Assembly: GCA_951799405.1 (NCBI GenBank)
Contig: OX637332.1
Location: 29,674,832 to 29,738,831, forward strand
Direction: 5' to 3'
From: Agapetus fuscipes
Taxonomy: Eukaryota; Arthropoda; Insecta; Trichoptera; Glossosomatidae
DNA length: 64,000 nucleotides
Positions 19,257 through 31,197 of this stretch are shown one piece after another (within the stretch, counting starts at the first letter, position 1; the number at the start of each line of letters is the position of its first letter). Under the pieces are notes generated by a model. That model did not search any database, was not told the origin of the DNA, and saw only the letters and a list, made by a program, of their open reading frames with translations. The position numbers were made by a program, and so were the translations under genes.

Positions 19257-19527
19257 CTTGGCTTATAGGTTGGTATGAGGCTGACCACCCATACTGTAAA
19301 AAATAGTTTACTTTGCCAATGCCACTCCTGTTTCAGGGAAGGTTGGCAAAAGTTGTAGGGTGTAGAAGAGTAGCAGGGCTTGTGTTCATTTGAGATTGGG
19401 TTTTTTTTATATTGTAGGTCCACATGCGGCATGTGTGAGCGCGAAATTATGCGTGACTGCTTGTGGGAACGCATTTAATATGAATCTCAAATGATACATA
19501 TCTTTGCAACTTAGATTTAGATTAAGA
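19257..19527 (+). repeat. T copy with internal ~20-bp duplication
   Basis: Complete unit from ccttggcttataggttgg to cttagatttagatt, with an extra ggtgtagaagagtagcaggg segment in the middle. Confidence 0.8.
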
Positions 19528-19608
19528 CATTAAAAAAATATATGTACATTATATATGCTTAGGATTTTTTTTTCACGACGCGACGTGGAATATGAGAGTT
19601 TATTTTAC

Positions 19609-19637
19609 CTGACGATCGACATGATCGAAAACGTTAG
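19609..19637 (+). ncRNA. Hammerhead-like motif (weak)
   Basis: CUGACGA core, a short self-complementary region (CGAUC...GAUCG), GAAAACGUUAGG with palindrome AACGUU. Stem I is not convincing. Confidence 0.35.
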
Positions 19638-20017
19638 GAATTATTAATTAAAATAAAATTAATATCATTGCGGAAATGAAAAGGGTTATATTGGAATTTT
19701 GTAAGTTCTATAAAGTTTAAAATAATTCAATTATTAATATTTCAAAGGTTTAAAGGCGAATTGTCTCAATGGAATCTTCCAAAAGCAAAGAGAGTTTTTA
19801 TTAAGTGGGCCGGTTTTCTGTAAATCTGAAGGATGAAAATAATAATTCTTGTTATCGAAAAATCAAGCAAATCAGAGTCAAAATTAAGTCACAAGTGAAA
19901 TTTCCATTTTAAATTGTGCAGTAGGATTTTTTTCACAGTTTTTCACGAAGCCATTTTTACGACCAGTGCTAAGACATTTTAAGGCTGGCCGCACACGCAC
20001 GTCTTCCGTATTCTATA

Positions 20018-20995
20018 ATCTATCTATAATCTAAGTTGCAAGGATATATTCATTCAAAGCTCTCAGATGTATGCCCACAAACAAACACGTGTAGTTCGCG
20101 CTTACAAATGCTGATTGTGTACTTACAAATAAAATCCAAACCTCAAATGAACATAAGCCCTGCAACTCTTGCCGACATTCCCTGAAACAGGGGTGACATT
20201 GGCAAAGTGAACCATTTTTTACAGTATGGGTGGTCAGCCTCATACCAACCTATAAGTCAAGGAATACGAGTAATAAATAACATTTAAGTTTAAGAAAACA
20301 ACAAAACCTTAAAAATAAATCTATACAAAAAAAGTAAAAAATGTCTTATGCAAAAAATGTAGCAAGCCAATAAACCAACATTAAAAATTAGCATTGCAGA
20401 TTAGCCGTCACTTCTTCCTGTCCTTGCATACTTCTTTCATTTCATCCAGAGTCATAACTTTTTTCATACAAGCTCTCCTTTTATTATGACTCTGGATATC
20501 CCATTCACTCGCTATTTCGAAAATTTGGTCCATCCATACCTTTCTCGGTCTTCCTCTTCCACGACATCCATCAATTCTTGCAGCATATACTTTCTTCGTC
20601 ATTCTTTCCTCATTCATTCTCTCCAAATGTCCAAACCATCTAAGTATACTTCTTTTAATCTTTACTTTCACACTTTCTCTTACACCGCATTCCTCTCTAA
20701 CAAAATCATTCCTCACCCTATCACTCCGTCTTTTTCCAATCATACTTCTTAAGTAATCCATTTCTACCGTATGGACTTTACTAATCTCACTTTCACTCAC
20801 CGTCCAGGCTTCACTTCCATACATCAGAATGGGCACTAGTATACCACCGTGCACCGCCAGTCGAACATTTTTATTTTCGTATTCGATTTCCGAATTCGTT
20901 TTCCGTATTCGAACATCTAAACGCATGGAATCAGTAGAAAATACATTAACTGACGCACACGTTCGCTTTTTTTCCGAACGGAATAAATTCCGCAT
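20018..20995 (-). mobile_element. LINE-T copy with longest ORF2 end
   Basis: 20018-20262 is the T unit. 20408-20995 (ORF, with about 145 family residues from LAVHGGILVPILMYGSEAWTV) is homologous to 9824-10303. The first ~50 residues of that ORF do not match and are read-through of flanking DNA. Confidence 0.8.
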
Positions 20996-21032
20996 TTATA
21001 AATTAATTAATATATTCCGTAAATTAATATAT

Positions 21033-21452
21033 TGTTACGATTTTTGGTTTGGAAACTTTTCAAATAAAACACTACTCTTCTTTTTACTTCTTTATTTTAC
21101 ACGTTTATATTTATTTTTACAAAGACACTTTCATTTATTTCATTACACTTGGTTTGAGTACACTGGTCGAATTCGTTTATTGTATTGGAGCTCACAGATA
21201 AGATTGTATTTGTTAGAGCTTGAAGACCAACTGCCCAGTGCAAGCAATTGGCACCCTTTTTATACTAAGAAGGTGGAACTGTCGAGAACACATTTTTGCT
21301 AGACTGTTCTCGAAGCACGTATTATGTAATCTAGTGACTTCTCTATTTACTCACAATCATCAATTCTACCCACCAATACAATAAAGAATTCCTATTAGCT
21401 ATAACTAATACCTATACTTATTTTAATATTTATATTGCATATTTACATAACA
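21033..21452 (-). mobile_element. Solo LTR (same family as 2720-3191)
   Basis: 420 bp, plus-strand TGTTACG...ACATAACA (minus reading TGTTATG...CGTAACA), flanked by ATAT on both sides (21029-21032 and 21453-21456). No internal sequence, so a product of LTR-LTR recombination. Confidence 0.85.
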
Positions 21453-21486
21453 ATATTAACATAAATTCCGAAATTGTTGGTAACAA

Positions 21487-21535
21487 GGGTGACCATTTTT
21501 TACAGTATTGTTGCTCAGCCTCATAAAAACCTATA
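21487..21535 (-). repeat. T 5' fragment
   Basis: gggtgaccattttttacagt and cagcctcat..aacctat only. Confidence 0.5.
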
Positions 21536-21539
21536 TAGA

Positions 21540-21985
21540 AGCAGATAGTCTTGCTCATGCATCGTCAAGATACTTACAAAGTTAACTTCCTTTTTGACGT
21601 TAATCGAATTGAAAGCCACAATATTTTTCGATTTACGAGAACCTTCGACGTCTATTGCAAATTTGTAATTTAGTCTGCAGCTGACAGAGAGCAGAATCAA
21701 TGTGCAGAAGTTGAATGCAAAAAATTGAAAAGCTGAGAGATGAACGTGAAGGTAATGATAGAAAAGAAAAATGAGAAAAAAATACAAGTTGAAAGATTAT
21801 AATATATTATACTAGGATAAAAAATTAATGAAGCTTTCTTAATGATACAACCAACTAACTTTTCCGTTATTTTTTAAATTTTAAGAGATACGTTGGTATT
21901 GTTGGGACTCGTCACACGGCCGGTTTGCTATTTATTTTCACAATTACAGGAAACAGCTTTGGAGTTAGAAATGAACGGGTAAAAA
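21540..21985. other. No recognisable feature
   Basis: AT-rich, no repeat match within the window; ORFs here are short and featureless. Confidence 0.3.
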
Positions 21986-21999
21986 AATAATGTAAGCTG

Positions 22000-22310
22000 A
22001 AAGAGTATGTGAAAATTAAGATACAAAAGAATGTGATGAGATGGTTTGTTGAGCATGTGGAAAAAATGAATGATGATAGACTGACAAAGTACATATACAG
22101 AGAAAGTGTGAAAGGAAAAATGGAAAGGTACAACGAGAAAAGTATGGAGTGATCAGATTGTGGAGATTGTGAAAGAGTGGGATGTAGAAAGTAAGTGTAA
22201 AAAGAGAAAATGTATGAAAAAGGTGATGATTATGAATGAATTGAAAGAGGTATGTCAGAATAGGAAGAAAAGGAGGCAGCTCTTAAGAGGCTCTGTTAAC
22301 CCCTAGCGAA
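22000..22310 (+). pseudogene. RTE-like LINE 3' end (ACTGTA-tail subfamily)
   Basis: Broken frames encode VKIKIQKNVMRWFVEHVEKM, VWSDQIVEIVKEWDVESK, KCMKKVMIMNELKEVCQNRK and a stop after VNP. Followed by gttacaggtacag tail remnants. Confidence 0.65.
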
Positions 22311-22542
22311 ATGGTGATCAAGTTACAGGTACAGCTTAAAAATTGTTTGAAATCAGAATATTTGCATTTCATATGCGAACTTATCTGTCTAATAATAAAA
22401 AAATATATTTAATAATAATAAATAATCTATTAGATTTTGTAGGGTTTGTGTATTCACACAGTGAAAATTCATTTTATTTAAAATAAAATAAAAATAAAAT
22501 TATTAAACTACGTTTAAGAAAAAATAATTTTATTTTAAAGAA

Positions 22543-22747
22543 ATAATCTAAGTTGCACGGATATATTAACTTTCAAAGCTCATATCAAATGCATACCCAC
22601 AAACAAACACGTATAAGTTCGCGCTTACAAATGCTGAATGTGTACTTACAAATTAAAATCCAAACCTGAACATAAGCCCTGCAACTTTTGCTGGCCTTCA
22701 CTGGACGAGGGGTGACATTGGCAAAGTGAACTATTTTTTACAGCATG
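22543..22747 (-). repeat. T copy, truncated at 5' end
   Basis: Body from tail to attttttacagcatg. Confidence 0.75.
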
Positions 22748-23150
22748 CGGAAGACTCCCTAGATTCTAGGGACTAGGAGCTTATCACGCTTATTTTAGTG
22801 CCGCAGAGGTGTTTACGAGCTTGGTCGTCGCTACAAAGCGCCAATACTCAAGCAATACCCAGTTGGCTGGATGGACCATTTAGTGACCGGTCTTTGGTAA
22901 AGGTTTTATGAATTTTTGCAACCCAGCGAAGAGCATATTAGAAATAAAAGTGATATATTTTTTGTGCTCCGCCGGGATCCGAATCCACAACCTTCCATTT
23001 ACGAGTCCGAAGTTTTGCCACTGGACTACGGACTGGTCTAAGAAATGCCAACGACACGCGGTGTACCTAAGCGGCCACCCATCCAAGTAGGTACTATCCG
23101 CGCCCAATATTGCTTAACTTCGGTGATCTGATGAGAGCCGGTGCTTTCAC
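22748..23150 (-). mobile_element. 5S-tRNA chimeric SINE (5S-A), 5' truncated, with extra 3' module
   Basis: Minus strand: a 5S rRNA-like segment (23150-23044) with GATCACCGAAGTTAAGCAA, ATTGGGCGCGGATAGTAC and CCGCGTGTCGTTGGC is followed by the SINE-A tRNA-like head (GTAGTCCAGTGGC, B box GGATTCGGATCCC) and body to about 22825. Beyond it, 22748-22822 is an extra module (cacctctgcggcac..., ccctagaatctaggg) that also follows SINE-A at 34590-34650. The first ~35 bases of 5S are lost, so this is a SINE and not a 5S gene. Confidence 0.85.
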
Positions 23151-23403
23151 TCCTTGACTGATAGGTTGGTATGAGGCTGACCACCCGTACTGTAAAAATC
23201 GGTTCACTATTGCCTATGCCAACCCTGTTCAGGGAACGGCGGCAGGAGTTGCAAGGTTTATGTTCATGTGAGGTTTTGTTCATTTGTATGAACACATCCA
23301 GAATGTGTAGGCGCGAACCAACATGTGCCTGTCTGTGGGCATGCATTTAATATGAGCCTTAAATGTTAACATATCTTTGCAGCTTAGCTTATAGATTATA
23401 GCT
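23151..23403 (+). repeat. T copy (GACTGATAGG variant), head-to-head with the 5S segment
   Basis: Complete unit. Carries the GACTGATAGG start variant shared with 53465-53723 and 54600. The tail is continued beyond MITE-H at 23660. Confidence 0.8.
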
Positions 23404-23659
23404 GTGTGCGAAAGGAATAACGGAATGGGTCAAACAAAACGAATTTTGAGTGATCGAGTTCAGAGGGATTCTTTAGACATATAATACATCTGATAAGAAA
23501 AAATATATTTGAGTAAAAAAATAAGATACAAACTTAGATATTCTTTGAAAAAGGACAAATGACATAAATAATTATCTCAAATATTTGTCAAATTCTTCAA
23601 TGTTTTGGCTCTCCTCAATTGCATTTTTTGACTCATCCCGTTGTTCCTTTCGCACACAC
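23404..23659. mobile_element. MITE-H
   Basis: Terminal inverted repeats of about 33 bp, outer end TGTGTGCGAAAGGAA..AACGG and its complement ccgttgttcctttcgcacac. 256 bp, AT-rich interior, no ORF. Inserted in the T tail (tagattata on both sides). Confidence 0.8.
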
Positions 23660-23669
23660 ATAGATTATA

Positions 23670-24020
23670 TAGATCGTCGTTGACTGTTTTTAACTTATTT
23701 TACACTTTTCAGCTAAACCTAGATGTGTGTATACCATCTCCGTCAGAACAATCCTTTAAGAAGAAAACACAATTCCACGAACATTAAGTAGGCTGCAGAT
23801 TAGCGACACGAAAAACAAATCTGTTTTTTTCTCTTTGTTTTGTGTGATTTGTCTTATTATTCATTCACAACAAACTCAAGAGATTTTCCTCGGAAACTGT
23901 CTCTGCCACAATTGATTTAAGACTCTACCGTTAAACGCTTAATGCTTCTTGTTTTTGTTTTTGTTTTGTTCAATCACATAAGTTATGCGTATGTTTTTGC
24001 CCTTTTTTTATTGATAAAAG
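23670..24020. other. No recognisable feature
   Basis: No match to any family in the window. Confidence 0.3.
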
Positions 24021-24024
24021 ACCG

Positions 24025-24290
24025 TTCCGTGGTCTAATAATTAACACTACGTAGCTATAAACTCATGGTCGTGAGTTCAATGTGAATATTACATAATAAA
24101 TACAAAATGTAATAATATTATGTTAATTTCTTGAAAACTCAATTTTTGTGTCAATCACGAATAAAATGTTGTTCATTGCTATCGAACGCGCTGACACTCA
24201 AGCGAGACCCAGTTTCTGTTGAAGCTTTGGTAAACGTAAATTAATTCTTCAGCGCAGTAAAGAGCAAACAAAATAATAAAATCACATCAG
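24025..24290. repeat. Degenerate SINE-A relics
   Basis: 24025-24085 resembles a plus-strand tRNA-like head (ccgtggtctaat, gtgagttcaat). 24150-24275 is a minus-strand SINE-A body (gacactcaagcgagacccag, tttggtaaac). Confidence 0.45.
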
Positions 24291-24301
24291 TTTATGCTAA
24301 A

Positions 24302-24470
24302 TCTATATCTAAATCTAAGTTGCAAAGATATATTTCATTTCAATTTGAAATTTTATATTCAATGCATTCCCACAAGCAGACACGCATAATTTCGCACTAA
24401 TAAATGCCGCATGTGGACCTACAATATAAAAACCCAATCTGAAATGAACCAAATATCTGAAATGAACTTG
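24302..24470 (-). repeat. T copy, 3' half
   Basis: Tail (CTAAAT)n to cccaatctgaaatgaac, with a local duplication of tctgaaatgaac. Confidence 0.7.
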
Positions 24471-24592
24471 CCGACCAGAAATTGAACTCATTACCTTTCG
24501 TTTAAGAGTCAGTAACATTAACTACCAGACTACAAACCGAACTAACAACCTTTTGATGGACATTCCAATTAAAGATTAAAATAAATTTTCGC

Positions 24593-24821
24593 TGGTATGA
24601 TCGAACGTATAAGACGTAGGTACGCACTCGAATTTGTGTCAATGAAACAAGCGCAAGTTTGAACCCCGCCTGCGCTGTGTCCTGTCAGCAAAAACTTTGA
24701 CCTAGGTGTAACAGATGCCATTGTGTAATGATTAATTAATAACTCATAAGAATATTGTAAAGAAAATTATTCATTGAGAATGTTAAAACCTGTTTCTGGC
24801 CAGGCTGGGTGATTATTAATT
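24593..24821 (+). repeat. SINE-D copy (degenerate)
   Basis: Shares agtttgaaccccgc, gtgtaacagatg, ataattaat and the cctgtttctggccaggc end block with 43861-44096. Confidence 0.6.
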
Positions 24822-25066
24822 AATCTATAATCTAAGTTGCAAGGATATATTCATTTAAAGCTCTCAGAAGTATGCCCACAAACCAACAAGTGTAGTTCGC
24901 GCTTACAAATGCTGAATGTGGACTTACAAATAAAATCCAAACCTCAAATGAACATAAGCCCCACAACTTTTGCCGACCTTCCCTGAAACAGGGGTGACAT
25001 TGGCAAAGTGAACCATTTTTTACAGTATGGGTGGTCAGCCTCATACCAACCTATAAGTCAAGGAAT
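24822..25066 (-). repeat. T copy, complete unit
   Basis: Tail attaatctataatctaag to cctataagtcaagg. Very close to the copy at 20018-20262 and to 61510-61668. Confidence 0.8.
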
Positions 25067-25137
25067 ATTAATAATTAATTAATAATTCTTTCAAAAAATC
25101 TTTTTTTTATCTATTAAAAAATGTAACTTGTTGCATA

Positions 25138-26048
25138 CGTTCCTTGACTTATAGGTTGGTATCTGGTTGACCACCCATGATCCAGAAAATGGTTCACTTT
25201 GCCAATGTTTCAGGGAAGGTCAGCAAGAGCTGCAGGATGTATAATCATTTTTAGATTTGGATTTTTATGCTGTAGGTTTACATGCGGCATGTACAAGCGC
25301 GAACTTTTACGTGTTTGCTTGTGAAAATACATTGTTATGTTTAGATTGAAAGGTATCTCCCAGGATGTACCTACAGGATACTTACTCCGGCTAGCTATCA
25401 TCAGCATCACTCTCAGGGCGTGGGGTTCTTTCCTTGTGTTGCTTACTTGTATTTTGGGAATGGTGGTATATTTAAAAGATAAGTTTAACATGAACAAATA
25501 AGGGTTTATTTACTTTAGTAATATGGGGAAAAAGGGGAAATAAGGGAATGACCCGACCTCTACCTTGTAACTAAAACACTCCCTACTCTGTTGACTGGAG
25601 TTCCGAACTGAAGGCCTGGGGCAGCGCCCCAGGCTAGCGGCGGCTCACGAGGCGGACGCCTCCACACGTTGGAGCCCCTGGGTGGGCGCTCTTATGCACT
25701 ATGTCTCCTATGCCTCTGGTCCACAAGGCGGGTGCCTTGCTGGCAGGAAATCCAAGTAGATGGGGAGGAGGGAGCTCCATGGTAATGCCCCCTCTTGCAC
25801 CGCTTGGTGCTTGGTCGCCGACGTCTGACTCGCTTCAAACTTGCCGAGAACTGATGAGCGACGGCCCGATCAGTTCACACGGCGCAGTTCGGCCGCTTCC
25901 GTGACCGTTCGGCTCCGTTCGGCCCACAAAACACACTATACACTTCGAGAATGTTCTTTTATATGTTATTTAGTAAAATAACATAACAGCATGTAATGTA
26001 AATCCTCAATGTTACACCTGTTTGTAACTAGATAAGATTAGATTAGAT
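25138..26048 (+). repeat. T copy split by a GC-rich solo LTR
   Basis: 5' part 25138-25332, 3' part 25989-26048. Together they read through as one T unit. Confidence 0.8.
25333..25988. mobile_element. GC-rich solo LTR, second family
   Basis: 656 bp beginning TGTTATGTT and ending AACATAACA (TG...CA with inverted ends). Flanked by ACAT (25329-25332) and GCAT (25989-25992), an imperfect 4-bp duplication of the T target. Its interior at 25600-25920 is far richer in G+C than the neighbourhood. The ORF inside shows no known motif. Confidence 0.75.
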
Positions 26049-26062
26049 ATCATATTCGCTTA

Positions 26063-26283
26063 GGGCCTGTTGCACTAACCTCCAATGAAATTTGATTGCT
26101 TAATTCTGGTAAGAACCTCGGTTAAATATTTCTCGGAAGTGTATAATAATATGTTGGAATTTGAACAGGAATGATGATGTATATCAGCTGATTTACGTAT
26201 ATGCAACCAGACGTTAGATTTGAAAGAGAGAAATCACACTTAATTTTGATTTTTGTCTGATTGGAGTTTGGTGCGACGGGCCC
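26063..26283 (-). mobile_element. MITE-F copy 2
   Basis: Ends GGGCCTGTTGCACTAACCTC and its complement-like gagtttggtgcgacgggccc. Inverted relative to 9528-9763. The flanking trinucleotides have diverged (TTA/GTA). Confidence 0.75.
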
Positions 26284-26683
26284 GTAGTAAAATTCCTTTC
26301 AAAGAGATTTTAACATTAATGTGCTACAAAGTGCAACGATAATAATTATTTACTTGTAATATGAAGGTTTATGAGGCTGAGAGACTTTCTGAGAATTAAA
26401 AGCACCTCCGCGAAAATCTCTCTGTGGTTAATCGCTTAAGCTGCCTCGGTGACGTCAGCAAGGAAACACATTTCCGGCTCTTCTCGTACAGCATTTAATC
26501 TAAATCCCATCATCTGCTTCCAGGCTTCACTTCCATACTTTGATGTCGTACCAAGTCATTGCAACGTTAACATCTCCTGTTAAAAAAAAAAAACAGTTTT
26601 GCAAATTGCAAGGAGAACAATCTAACATACAAGATTGAAAAATTATCCTTGAAATTTAGATTGTTATGAGGCTGACCACACAT

Positions 26684-27090
26684 ATATTAATAATAGCTTT
26701 ATTCCAACCCAGTCACGTGGAAGGTGCAATACGTGACTAGCCATATAAAAAGAAATACATTGATCGAAAAATACAAATAGGAAAATAGAAACAGAGAAAG
26801 ACAATACAAACAGAGAAAGAAAATCGAAATTTTAATACCTGACGATGATTATAGATCGAAAACGTTTGTAAAAATTTAAAATATAAATAATTGTATACGT
26901 GAAAATTAAAGAGTGTTTAATTTGAATCCTAAAAATTAACAAATTATTGAATATGAATTTTCACAGTGCTAATACACAAACAATACAAAAAAATATAAAG
27001 AAAATTACATTGAAAGAAAATAAACATTGATCGAAAGAAACATATCAGAAAATAGAAAATATAAACAGATAACAGCTTGGAGATGAAGAA
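26684..27090. mobile_element. Penelope-like/hammerhead unit relics
   Basis: 26836-26870 is a hammerhead-like motif. 26945-26990 (minus) repeats the tattgtttgtgtatt...gtgaaaattc end seen in the inserts at 42114 and 62616. A phrase tacattgatcgaaa...gaaaatagaaa occurs at both 26756 and 27020. Confidence 0.5.
26836..26870 (+). ncRNA. Hammerhead-like motif
   Basis: Short stem I UAC/GUA, core CUGACGA, weak stem II, GAA plus AACGUU palindrome, U at the cleavage position. Confidence 0.4.
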
Positions 27091-27169
27091 TGCGTTGTGG
27101 CGTAAAAATCTATGCGAACGTTTTAAAAAAAGTATCAAATCCCTGTTGTGAGCTGCAGCATCTCAGTCT

Positions 27170-27326
27170 CTCACATATGTTCTGCAGAAAATTATCGTTT
27201 TTAGTCAATGCTATCCCTGTTTCAAGGAAAGTTGCGAAGAGTTGTAAGGCTTATGTTAATTTGGTTTTCCGTCTAATTTTGTAATTGTAAGTATAACTAC
27301 ATGGAGCATGTGCAAGCGTGAAATTA
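27170..27326 (+). repeat. T fragment
   Basis: caatgctatccctgtttcaa..gaaagtt through gcatgtgcaagcgtgaaa. Confidence 0.6.
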
Positions 27327-27640
27327 TACTGCAACTGTAACTCTGTCATCATTCCGCTAGAGGTTGTCAAATCCTTTGCAGAGAGCTGCCTCCATTTCTT
27401 CCTATCCTTACATACCTCTACCAATTCATTAATATCCATCACATTTTTCAGGTGTTTTCTTCTTTTACGCTCACTTTGTATATCCCATTCTTTCACAATC
27501 TCCTAAATCTGATCAGATTATCCATCTTTTTCATACTTTTCTCGGTCGTCCTTTACCTCTTTTTCTTTTCACACTTTCTCTGTATATATACTTGTAAATA
27601 ATCTATCATCAGTCATTTTTTCCACATGCCCAAATCGCAT
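27327..27640 (-). pseudogene. RTE-like LINE 3' end (ACTGTA-tail subfamily)
   Basis: Minus strand keeps KEWDIQSERKRRKHLKNVMDINELVEVCKDRKKWRQL then a tail of gttacagttgcagt. Upstream frames are broken. Confidence 0.7.
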
Positions 27641-27831
27641 CTGTTTGTGGGCATGCATTAATGTATTGTAAATATATATTTTTTAGGTAGAATCTAGATC
27701 CATATATTACTCTCCCTTTAAAAGGTACGGTCTATAATATATAATCTAAGTTGCAAAGAAATATTAACATATCAAATGCATGCCCACAAACAGACAAGTG
27801 TAGTTCGCGCTTACAAATGCTGAATGTGTAC

Positions 27832-30754
27832 TGTAATGTTCCCCCCCTGGCGAAGAAGGCGTCGGAAAGGAACAAACGAACGAGTCGAAAGAGAAAAGGG
27901 CAAAAGAGGGATTTTTCCTCCTAAGTTAAAAGTGGAGCGATCAGAAGGTCAGGAGAGGATACCCTGGAATCACCAGGATTCAAGTGCAACAAACCTTCTT
28001 TGAAGGAATAGCACTAGGATGCTTCGATTCTTTTCCACCCTTCAGTTTCAGCTGCTGGAAGAGCAATCTACCCCTACCGAGGTAGTAATTATCTTTGGCC
28101 AATTATTATGTGATCATCTAGCTAAGGGTAGGACTCCTCGTCGTGTGGAAGATTATGAAACAGAACGTTGTGTATTTTTTTTTGTTTTACCGTTTCAAAA
28201 TCTACTTTAGTGGCAAACCCAAGTACTTTTTGGGAGGTGTACCTCTCATACATTTCTACATTTTTTTTATAAAATTATAACGAGTATTTATTTTCCGTTT
28301 ACGTGATCTGAGATGAGATAGTATGAATTACAATTACTTTAAGGCGAGGGGATGTAAGCGTTTTTAATTACAGAACGGTCTTAAGGTGTACTATTTAATT
28401 AATCGGGATATAAGATTGTTGAAAGTATTTTTCAGACAAAACATAATTGACACAATAATTGCGAGATGAAAAGCAGTTAGGTTTTAGTTTGTTAGTAATA
28501 ATTGCATGCAAGACGATCTCTTCATTGTTGTAATATCTCTTACCTTTGTGCGCCCCCCCTGTAAGGTAATAGGTCCATGACTTTTACAGCATCTTTCTGT
28601 GACCACCGGTCATCTGAAAGGCACTGCAAAATGGACCTTTATTAGTTATTTCAAGGAAAGGATTCGGATACACGCGGCGTGAATCTAAGATTTCGACACC
28701 CTCGTCGATTAAGTGACTCTAATTAATCATGGCAAATGGCCCCAACGGCCTTGTGGGTACCGCCTTCCTTCCCCAACGTACCCTCCCCCCCGCTCCGGAT
28801 GGTAATCTTTTGCTGCAAAAAACCACGGGACAGGAAGGTTAGTCTGGATTGTGTGTGTTCAGCTACAAGTTACTGCAATAATGTTGGCTCCAAGCAAACT
28901 CCAAGTATATAATATGATCAGAGATCATGGAACATTAATCCAGCTGAGTGAGCCCAGATCATTTCAGGAACTCTCGTTGCGACCAGAGGTCGGGAACATA
29001 TCCAGTTGTATTTGGCCAGAGGCCGGCTGCCAATTTTCAGGAACTTTGTTGTGATCAGGAACATATAATGACCAAGGTCACTCAGCGGTTTTCAAATTCA
29101 ACTGCATTAAGTACATCTGCGTTATTCTTTGTGTGTCTCGATATGAGATTGCAGGCATTTCGGCTTCAGCACATACTGCAGAGTTGTTTGTTTATAATTT
29201 ATTTATGAAATTTGTATTTTATTAGCTTGGCCAACCCCTAGTGTGATGGATGTGTAATGGTGTGTTTGGAATACATTTTCAACTTCAAGCGGCTTACTTT
29301 CAGTCCTTACTTATAGTAATGCATGCGGCGTGCAATTCCTTCATAATCTTTCTTTCATTCTCACCGCCTAAAGAGGATAAGTATTTTGTAATGTGTATGA
29401 GTGTGATTAGGTAATTCCGCTTCGAATGTTATAATATCTCAGGGCCATCCCGTGCCTGTGGACTATTCCATCACCAGGCCCACATTTAGAATCTAAGACA
29501 ATAGGTCCCTGATACCCTTGTATGTATCTTGTACCTTATAACCCTGTGAGAAGTCCACTTGACGGGAACCCAGACTCAGCTGTTATCCACAGAAAGGAAT
29601 TCTAGGAGGGAGGCGGAAGTGATCATGACTCTTGGACAGCCAAGGACGGAAGCTTCGTGTCTCGATTATAAGTGGACCTAACAAATTTTGAATTCAATAT
29701 AACATTGCAGAATTCCAGTGAAAGAATTCAATTGAACGCAAAATCAAAAGTGGTGTGTGTGTGTGTGTGTGTGTGTTAGTACATGGAAGCGAAGAAAAAA
29801 ACAGCGATAGTAAACAATTTCTTAGTCTAAATAAAAAGGAAACCTTCCTCCACTCAGGTAAGCCAATGAATCCCTGAAAATACATTTATAATTAACAGAA
29901 ATCAAGCAATAAGTAAACTTGGAAGAAACACCAGCATTCCTCCACTCAGGTAAGCCATTGAATCCCTGGAAATACATTTATAATTAACAGAAAGCAAACA
30001 ATGAATACTCCTGAAAGAAACACCAACATGAAATTAATTCAGACAAGTGGTTTTAATGAAATTAGTTATTTGTTAGTATAATTGAAAACACTTAGCCCAG
30101 GATCTTCTTTTCTGCTTCAACTCTGAATTAATTCGAAAATAATGGTTTTATTTTTAAATATTGAAATGCCGGAACCCAAAAGAAATAAGACACTGCACTT
30201 CCACTCTCACAATTATTATTTAAAGTAAAACAAAAGAGAATTTCCGCGTTTAATATTTATAAGGTCCATCATTTTATTAAAACGTTTAAAAATGTTTATT
30301 TCGGATTTGATTGATTAAGTTTATATTTAATTGAGAATTTATTATCGGAGTTTAGAAAACCGGAGTTTATAATTTTACGAGCTTAGGGAATGAAACCCCA
30401 CACGCGTGTCGACTGTCGCACCGGATTGAGAATCGCGTTTATTTAAAATTTAGAAAATATAAATTTATATTTTTAGTGTTTGAGATTTGAACAAACCACG
30501 TGCGTATCGATTGGCAACCGAAATCTCACTCCCGAGTTTATTCAAAAATTAGAAAATGAAATTAATTATTTTTTTAGTGTTTAGAGAAAACGAAAAACAC
30601 ATCTGTACCGACCGCAGTTCAAGATCGAAGTCCCCATCCCTTGCAACGTCAGGGGTGCATCTCTTCCCTCCCCTCCCTTGAGATACTTCCCTCTACCCCA
30701 AGATCTCAAAGTCAAAGCGATATAATTATTGATTGAAAAACAGAGAACTCTACA
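27832..30754. mobile_element. 2.92-kb LTR-like insertion (long solo LTR or non-autonomous LTR element)
   Basis: Begins TGTAATGTTCC and ends GAACTCTACA (TGTA...TACA), flanked by the exact 4-bp duplication GTAC (27828-27831 and 30755-30758). No reverse transcriptase, gag or integrase motif is readable and no internal LTR copy was found by eye. Inside are a (GT)n microsatellite at 29752-29777, a roughly 90-bp tandem duplication at 29845-30027 and related repeats at 30440-30600. Either a very long solo LTR or a defective element. Confidence 0.65.
29845..30027. repeat. Tandem duplication, two ~90-bp units
   Basis: Both units contain cctccactcaggtaagcca, gaatccctg, aaatacatttataattaac and gaaagaaacacca. 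Confidence 0.8.
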
Positions 30755-30951
30755 GTACTTACAAATTAAAATGCAAACCTCAAATGAACATAATCTCTAC
30801 AACTTTTGCCGACCTTCCCTGACACAGGGGTGACATTGGCAAAGTGAACCATTTTTTACAGTATGGGTGGTCAGCCTCATACCAACCTTTAAGTCAAAGA
30901 ATTATTTTTCTTTCCTAAGGTCTTATTTTTGGATATTGTATAGAATTTTTG

Positions 30952-31197
30952 TTCCTTCATTTATAGGTTGGTATGAGGCTGAAACCTATACTGTAATAAT
31001 AAATCACTATGCCAATGTCAACCGCATTTCACGGAAGGTCGGCTAGAGTTGCAGGGCTTATGTTTATTTGAGATTAGGGTTTTATATTGTAAGTCCACAT
31101 GCGGCAAATGTAAGCGCGAACTTATACGTGTCTGCTTGTGAGAATGCATGTAATATGCATCTCTAATGTAATATACTATGTCAGCAACTTAGATCAC
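30952..31197 (+). repeat. T copy, complete unit
   Basis: tcatttataggttggtatgag to cagcaacttagat. Confidence 0.75.

Larger units (their letters stand above)
27738..30902 (-). repeat. T copy split by the 2.9-kb LTR-like insertion
   Basis: Pieces 27738-27831 (tail side) and 30755-30902 (5' side) join into one T unit at GTAC. Confidence 0.85.

Noticed and set aside
18998..19474. 158-residue minus ORF as one protein
   Set aside because: The first part is a T copy read in antisense; only the last ~85 residues belong to a LINE.
25701..25904. 67-residue ORF in the GC-rich block
   Set aside because: It lies wholly within the solo LTR and has no recognisable motif; GC-richness alone keeps the frame open.
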